Below, one piece after another: positions 58,357 to 64,000 of a stretch of DNA of 64,000 bases; within the stretch, counting starts at the first letter, position 1; each line of letters begins with the position of its first letter. The position numbers were made by a program, and so were the translations under genes. Source of the DNA: Plantago major (taxonomy: Eukaryota > Streptophyta > Magnoliopsida > Lamiales > Plantaginaceae); assembly GCA_026545765.1 (NCBI GenBank), contig CM048842.1, positions 30,987,167-31,051,166 on the forward strand, written 5' to 3'. Under the pieces are notes generated by a model. That model was not told the DNA's origin and searched no databases. It worked only from the letters and a program-made list of their open reading frames with translations.

Positions 58357-59127
58357 AAGATTATGTCTTAGAGACAAAAACCTACCTTCTTGCAGAGGTT
58401 TCGTGAAAATGTCAGCAATCTGGTCTTCGATACCAATTTTGACAAGTTCTATATTGCCTTTCTCAACATGTTCTCTTATGAACTGATGTCTAACATCAAT
58501 GTGCTTTGTTCTTGCATGAAACTTGGGATTCTGTGTAATGGCAATAGCACTTGTGTTGTCACAAAATATTGGAGTCTTTACTTCATTGAGTTCATAATCT
58601 CTGAGTTGTTGTTGTATCCATAAGATTTGTGAAGCACAACACCCAGCAACAATATACTCTGCTTCAGTGGTTGAAGTGGCAATTGAATTTTATTTCTTGC
58701 TGAACCAAGATATCAATCTAGATCCAAGGAATTGACATGTTCCTGAAGTGCTCTTTCTATCAAATCGTGATCCAGCAAAGTTAGCATCTGAGTAACCTAC
58801 CAAATTCAATCCACTATCTTTTGGATACCATAATCCAACTTCCACTGTACATTTGACATACTTCATAATCTTCATTGCAATGTTGTATTGTGACATCATA
58901 CGATTTGATTGAAATCTTACACATACTCCAACTACAAATTGAATATCTGGTCTACTTGCTATGAGGTACAATAGTGAACCAATGAGCTTTTTGTATTTGT
59001 GTTCTTCAACACTTTTGTCATCTTGAGTATAGCTCATCTTGGTTCCAATGCTCATGGATATTTTAGCATTATTTTCAGAAGGCTTAACACCAAACTTGTT
59101 GAGCATGTCCTTAGCATACTTTGTTTG
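58357..59127 (-). pseudogene. RT C-terminus and RNase H of element C
   Basis: Contains [20 protein letters not shown]-like, QYNIAMKIMKYVKCTVEVGL, YSDANFAGSRFDRKSTSGTC and RLISWFSKK. The RNase H end is recognisable in reverse near 58380-58680 by similarity to 27463-27850. Upstream it stops at the element D LTR (59128), where coding sequence would otherwise continue with [11 protein letters not shown]-type RT. Fossil, at least two breaks. Confidence 0.8.
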
Positions 59128-59527
59128 TGTTGGGCCAGATAACGACAAAGTAAAAGACCAGGTGGGGGGTTGAATAGTCTTTTAAAACTTTTGTCGATAA
59201 ACACAGTTTCTCAGATATCTGTGTACATATCTGATACTTAATTTCAGAGAGCGAAAGACTTTTATGTGATAAGTGCACGTGCTCAGCAAGATGTGTGTAA
59301 GTACTTTGCAAGATAAGTAAATCAAGTAATAAACTGCAGAAAGTAAATAACACAAGTCTTTTTATAGTGGTATCTGAAGGTGGCGTAATCCTTCAACTAA
59401 TCCACTTCGGCCTTTCTCAGACCTAGAATCCACTAAGACAGATAAATGAGTTAACCTTACAGATATCTTCTCTTGATTCCTAAATACACTAGGTTCCCAA
59501 CCAAGTGTTCCCCCTGAGTTATTCCTC

Positions 59528-59649
59528 GGCTTTCACAGCCAAGTACTTCCTGTACTCAGAAACCTTTTTGAGCTATTCCTTAGCTTCCCAAGCTAAGTAC
59601 TTCTTATGCTCAGCAACCTTGGAGTTATTCCTTAGTTTCCCAAACTAAG
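59528..59649. repeat. Three-unit hairpin array in the LTR
   Basis: Three tandem units of about 51 bp. Each has a short perfect inverted repeat followed by AAGTACTTCCT-like sequence: GGCTttcacAGCC, CTTAGCTTcccAAGCTAAG and CTTAGTTTcccAAACTAAG. Equivalent arrays occur in every family LTR in the window (for example 9599-9718, 13505-13655, 41165-41330). Stem bases differ between units and copies in paired fashion. Confidence 0.85.
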
Positions 59650-60012
59650 TACTTCCTATACTCCACGCCGAATATGGTGTTGGTTTTGGGTTTGTTTGTT
59701 AGGTGAGCTTCTTAAATAACTTATTCAGTTATTCAGATAGCTCTATGAATCAAGTATACTTAATACACTTTTTAATGTATGGTATCTTGTTCTCTACTGA
59801 CCCAAGTCTATTGTAAGTTTTCCAGAGAATGAATCTAAGATATGAAATCTTAGTTCAACTCCTTCACATATAACAATGCTTGTTAAGGATCAGGACACTT
59901 TGAACTTTTGTGCTACTTAGAATCAAGAGCTTTGGTCACAACAGAAAGCTTGAAGGTTAGTAGTTTGCTTGAGAGAGCTTGTGTGTGTTTTCTCAAGCAG
60001 TCTAAGTGTTGA

Positions 60013-60020
60013 TATTTATA
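60013..60020 (-). promoter_or_regulatory. LTR TATA box of element D
   Basis: Minus-strand TATAAATA in the conserved LTR position. Confidence 0.55.
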
Positions 60021-60745
60021 GATGAATTTGAGTGCCGTTTGAATAGTATCCGTTAGGCTTAAATCAAATTCAAACTATTGATATCTGAATATAGTACTGT
60101 AGCAGGTTTGTCTTCTTCTTCAGAAGCTACCGTTTTTGTTCAGACATTTCTGTCTGCGCATTTAATGCACTGTACTATATTTTGTCCTGTAGTGCCAACA
60201 GAACTATGCATGGTATCAGAGATCTTTATACAATCAGAGTTTTCTGAAACTTTGCATGTTCTTTTCCATCGATTATCACAACTCCAGATACCATTTGTTG
60301 AAACAACTTTGTTATAAAAGATTTCTTTTTCAGAAACATAGTTTATATCCAAGGTATCTGAGTGTAGATATCTGTGGGCACTTTCCTCGTCTCAGAATCC
60401 TTTTATTCTCAGATATCTTTTGCAACACTTGTGTTTCGAAACACTTATTTCTTCAAGATATCTGGACATAGGTATCTGAAAAACCTTTGTCTTCAGCAAT
60501 CTTGTGCAGTCTTCAAATCTTCAAATCCGTTGAATTTTTCCTGCTGGAAATCTTCTTCATGGTCTTCTTTAGAAAATAAAAATTACATTTCCAGACCTAA
60601 CATCCTGTACAAGATTTGCTAGACTATCATACTTGGTGAGTTTCCTCTTTTACAGTGTTCAAGTGAACCAAGAGTACTAACCACCTTTCTGAGCTAAGAT
60701 AAGTCATTAGGTTTCTGATCAAAATCTAAACAGATAATCCTAACA

Positions 60746-61130
60746 AATTTTCCCCATTTAGATCAGTCAACGATGACTATCTGACCTATTACAAATCTGG
60801 ATGAGGAAACAATCCATCACTTAATCATTTCTTATGATCTTTCAATTCATATAATTAAGTGCAGAAAGTAAACATAAACCAAATCACAAGGTGTGATCTT
60901 TGCTGACAAGTTATCTTTTTATAGATTGATATCTGAGAGTAAGTTCATCAGATATGTTACAAAGAAAGTTCAGATAACTTTAGTACATAATGCAATTTAG
61001 CTCAGTCAGCAAGATACAAAAATACATAGTAAATTAGGACAACAGGAGTAACCAAGCTCCAAGTAGACATCCTAATAAACTAGTCTTCAAGTCTTCAAAT
61101 CTTCATGTCTTTAATCAGCAGATCTATGGA
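60746..61130 (-). other. PPT and 3' non-coding tail of element D
   Basis: PPT complement directly after the LTR, then about 370 bp of tail matching those of B and the composite (TCACAAGGTGTGATCTTTGC, GACAACAGGAGTAACCAAGC). No gene. Confidence 0.78.
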
Positions 61131-63330
61131 TCAATCTGCAAATTTCCTATCACCAAACCTTTTGATGTCACCAGAGTAGTCATAGAGAAGAGTTCTGACA
61201 ATCATCTCTGTGTCTCTGGCAAATCCACAGACTTCCTTGTAGGTTTTGGTAGGATTCTTCTTGGCAAAGTGGTTGATCCACAGATACTTTCCCCACTTCC
61301 AGGCATGCTCGATTCTGAGATCTAATAGATTGAAGTATTCATAAATGATCTTCAGATATCTGATGTCACCCTTGTATTGATCTTCAGTTAAGTAGAAGGA
61401 CTCATAGGGTTCCACAGCAAGTCTTGCTCTGGTGCATGTTCCAGTAATGTTGGGAATTCTGTGCACATCATCTGGCTTTCCATAAGGACATTCATCAGAG
61501 AGGTCCTTCTTCATGGCTTCTGTTCTCTTGATTACTTCAAAATCCAACCATGCTTTGATGTGGTTGGTGTTAATCAAGATTGGCTTGTCTTTTCTCCATG
61601 CTATGAGATGTTTATGGATTGGTTCTGGAAACCTTGAATTTAGCAGTAAATGCCTGAGTTCCAGAATCCAGTAGCCATTTTTCTGATTTATGCACCTGTA
61701 GACAGAGGAGTTGTTGTCATTCTTCACATACTCAATTTTGGCTTCATCTGGCCTGAGTGGAAGTTGACTCTGTCTTTGTTCAGCTCTCAGCCTGTTCCTC
61801 CTTTGTCTTGAATTTTCCCTTGGGGTAATGCTTGAAGAACCACCCTGGATAGACTTGGTATTTCTAGAGGGTGTTTTAGCTGCCAAAGGCTTTGCAGCTA
61901 TGGGCTCAGTTAGGCTTTCAATTTTCCTTTTTCTGTGAAGAGGAGCTTCATCTTCATCAGTCTCTTCATCATCATCATCAACATCAATTCTTGTGAGACT
62001 TTTGCAGCCTTCTTCATTGCCCAGGGATTTGATTTGGCCTTCTTCTTCTTCTTCTTCAGAAGATTCATCAATCCCTCTTACTTGTCTTCTCTTTGGAGCC
62101 TTGGTACTCCTTGGAGGTTTCTGTGCTCTGGCCCTTGTTGTCATTCCTTGTTTAGGAAGTTGAGTGGTGGCCACTATCTGTAGAGCAGTCTGACTGGAGG
62201 AGGGCTTATTTATTCTGAGAGGTGGTTGTTCAGATTTTCTTTTGTTTCCTCTTCCTCTTCCTCTCTGAGCCTCTTGATATTCTTCCCCCTTAGTCATTGT
62301 TGACTGACTAAGAATCACAAATGATTCTGAAAGGGAGTTTAAGTTCCCTTGCAGATAGTTGGAAGCAGCAATCAACTTTTCCAGATCAGCCTTGAGCTCC
62401 TGATTTTGTTTGATAAGACCAGTATCCTTATCCGTAAGCTCTGCCAGTGGGCCATGAACAGAATCTGCTTTTCCAGCAGCATAGCACGCCTCTTCTAAAG
62501 CTTTTGCAGCCATGTTTTGGTCATCATCCCTAACCATGCCTAGATCTTTCTGAGAAATGATCAGACTGGTTGTTCTCTGAGTGATGAGCTCAGTGAATGA
62601 CTTTAGTTCTGCAGGGACTGATGCAATGGCGGCTTTGTTTTGAGAAGATAACTCCTTTTTCAATTTAGCCAGTACTTGATATCTGTTCAAGTATTCATTG
62701 GAGTTGACATTTGGCAGCTTGCTGAATATGTCAGGAGCAATCAGCTTCCTTTTCAAATGTGAAACTGCCAAGTGTCCATTGCGGTGTTCTTCCAAAGTCT
62801 TGTCTTCTTCATCATCTGAGTTATCATCCTTTTTGTGATGGTCAGAGGGAGGTTCATCAAAGTTATTCTCATCTATTTCTTCCTCCTCATCGTCTTCAGA
62901 TACAAGATTAATCACTTCAGGAATAGTGATCTTCTGCCCATTAACCTCCTCTTGTTCAGAAGGAATAAATTGTAGAGTCTGGGGCAGGACTGGCTTGAAT
63001 GCCATCTGTAATCTTGTCTGACCATTAGCTTGATTGAAGGCTTGCACCAACTTGTGTGCCACTTCTCTGGAGAAATCCTTATGCAATAAGGTCGCAACTT
63101 GATACTGTTCCGTGGGGAACATTATGTGGATATAGTTTTCCAGATCAAGAGCTCGTGCTCGTCTTGTTGGTTGATATGTGATTCTCAGTATTTCAGAGAG
63201 ATCAGAGCACCTTAACCTTTGCCATTTCTTGAAGCATTGAATATGCTTTGGCAAGGTATGAGTCTTGAAGAAGGGAAGAAGGTTCTCATAGTCATCATTT
63301 GACTCCTTCTTGGCACTATTTTGAGCCTGA
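61131..63330 (-). CDS. Accessory block 2 of element D, uninterrupted
   Basis: One open frame of about 730 residues, the reference copy for this protein. Layout (residues): 1-130 helical domain with HIQCFKKWQRLRCSDLSEIL and EVAHKLVQAFNQANGQTRLQ; 130-200 acidic with EVINLVSEDDEEEEIDEN; 200-370 helical/coiled with NRYQVLAKLKKELSSQ and TSLIISQKDLGMVRDDDQ; 370-540 basic and S/Q-rich linker; 550-741 C-terminal domain with NGYWILELRHLLLNSRFPEP, IKAWLDFEVIKRTEAMKKDL, ARLAVEPYESFYLTEDQYK and HAWKWGKYLWINHFAKKNP. No signal peptide, transmembrane segment or known enzyme motif. The apparent ATG at 63356 lies in a GT-AG interval; the exon probably begins at about 63328 after TTTCAG. Function unknown; nuclear or RNP role is a guess. 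Confidence 0.75.
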
Positions 63331-64000
63331 AAGAGAGAGTTTTGAGTTAGTTTCAAAACTTGTGTAGATATCTGGGTTTTAGAGTAGTCAAGTATCTGTG
63401 TTACCTGTGCAACATCAACAAGCTCAGAAGGTTGGACTACTGTATCTTGGTGCGAGGAGGAGACTTGTTAGTTTGATCCTCATCATCCTCTCTTTCTTTT
63501 TGATCCTGAGAATAAAATACAACAAAACACTTAGAAATTTATCAGGAGAGAAACACTTAGACAAATTGATATCTGAGATGTCAATCACCTCCACAGTAGG
63601 AGGCTCAGATACTTGTCTCTCAAAAACTTGTACAGTCTCTGGTATTCTCTCGGGTCATGAGGGTTTGGTGGCCTCATCAATTTCCATTGGTTGAGGGGAT
63701 TGAGTGGGCAATTCCCCAGCAACTTCTACTTCTGTTTGAGCTTATGAGTAGAAAGTGTTAAGTATTTAGAAAAAAATGATCAGAGTAATATCGTAAAGAA
63801 TATAGATATCTGAGATATATACCTTCTTAATAGAAGGCTCAGATATTTGTTCCTCAGAGACTTTGTGAGTCTCTGGTTGATTCTCTGATGAGTTAGGCTT
63901 CTTAGCCTCATCATTTTCCTTCTCAGTTGGAGCCTATTAGAAACAAAGAGTTAGTCGTGTGTATTAAAGATTTCTGAAAATTCATGTCTTAAGAAACTAT
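63331..64000 (-). other. Exon-like array of element D (continues beyond window)
   Basis: Minus-strand GT-AG intervals can be drawn at about 63328-63404 (CACAG before GTAACACAG; CTCTCTTTCAG before GCTCAAAATAG). Others end at about 63506 (TTTATTCTCAG before GATCAAAAAG) and start near 63588 (GTGGAG before GTGATTGACATC). Blocks carry QVSEPP-like phrases as in the right arm of the composite. Independent copies thus show the same exon-like organisation. Confidence 0.55.

Larger units (their letters stand above)
45606..59127 (-). mobile_element. Element C: diverged Sirevirus-like subfamily
   Basis: Minus-strand element with 3' LTR (45606-49058, including a nested solo LTR), PPT complement at 49059, accessory region (49398-54315), spacer, and the C-terminal end of pol (58357-59127). 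It is interrupted by solo LTRs at 46095-47993 and 55206-58356 and by element D at 59128, beyond which its 5' part should continue outside the window. It has the same gene order as B, but LTR and accessory proteins are clearly diverged, so it is an older or separate subfamily. Broken, roughly eight or more breaks. Confidence 0.82.
59128..60745 (-). mobile_element. 3' LTR of element D
   Basis: 1618 bp, TGTTGGGCCAGATAACG to GATAATCCTAACA. It has a short G-run (59164-59169), hairpins at 59528-59540, 59579-59597 and 59631-59649, and a TATA box at 60013-60020. Followed by AATTTTCCCCATTTAGAT, the PPT complement. Confidence 0.9.
59128..64000 (-). mobile_element. Element D: Sirevirus-like element, running off the window
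   Basis: Minus-strand element of the B type with 3' LTR (59128-60745), PPT complement, non-coding tail, an uninterrupted accessory block 2 and part of the exon-like array. It is inserted in the RT of element C; GTTTG at 59123-59127 would be its target duplication, but the other end is outside the window. Within the window it looks the least damaged of all copies. gag and pol should lie to the right. Confidence 0.85.

Overview
The window reads as heterochromatic, repeat-packed DNA from a flowering plant, probably a eudicot. It is AT-rich, contains nested Ty1/copia and Ty3/gypsy LTR elements, uses a tRNA-iMet primer site (TGGTATCAGAGC) and carries a likely pararetrovirus fossil. I found no convincing ordinary host gene, tRNA, rRNA or CRISPR array. 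Almost all coding sequence belongs to one family of Ty1/copia elements that resembles the Sirevirus lineage.

Layout. 1-1255: LTR pieces of the dominant family. 1256-5102: remnant of an Athila-like Ty3/gypsy element with its 3' LTR. 5103-9180: Sirevirus-like pol fragment A (minus strand), split by a solo LTR at 7246-8663 (target duplication AACTC). 9181-13159 plus 34857-41724: a head-to-head composite with two LTR-bearing 3' halves pointing outward. Its left arm is split by element B (13160-34856, minus strand, target duplication TTCCT), a 21.7 kb copy with both LTRs, PBS, gag, pol and a long accessory region downstream of pol. In B a 3.16 kb piece of the accessory region is present three times in tandem (14901-24410). 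41725-44009: virus-like ORF followed by a 35S-like TATA, probably Caulimoviridae. 44010-45570: gypsy element reduced to LTRs, PBS and PPT, with TSD TTGTT. 45606-59127: element C, a diverged subfamily of the B type, holding two large solo LTRs (46095-47993 and 55206-58356). 59128-64000: element D, again B type, running off the right edge.

How the parts fit. The dominant family has LTRs of about 1.6 kb (TGTTAGGAAT...CCAACA in element orientation), a PPT of the form AAAAAGGGGGAAATT, gag with a CCHC knuckle, and pol in the copia order PR-INT-RT-RNaseH. Downstream of pol, in the position where Sireviruses carry an env-like gene, it has an accessory region of two large coding blocks joined by a run of short exon-like blocks separated by GT-AG intervals of about 80 bp. 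The first block resembles a putative plant transposon protein domain and carries nuclear-localisation-like basic stretches. The second is acidic and coiled-coil-rich, with a conserved C-terminal domain I do not recognise. I see no signal peptide or membrane segment, so 'env-like' describes position only. The same architecture occurs in diverged element C.

All elements are treated as fossils. Many small differences in B cluster at CAG/CTG trinucleotides and look like base-calling artefacts on CHG-methylated plant DNA, so break counts are upper limits.
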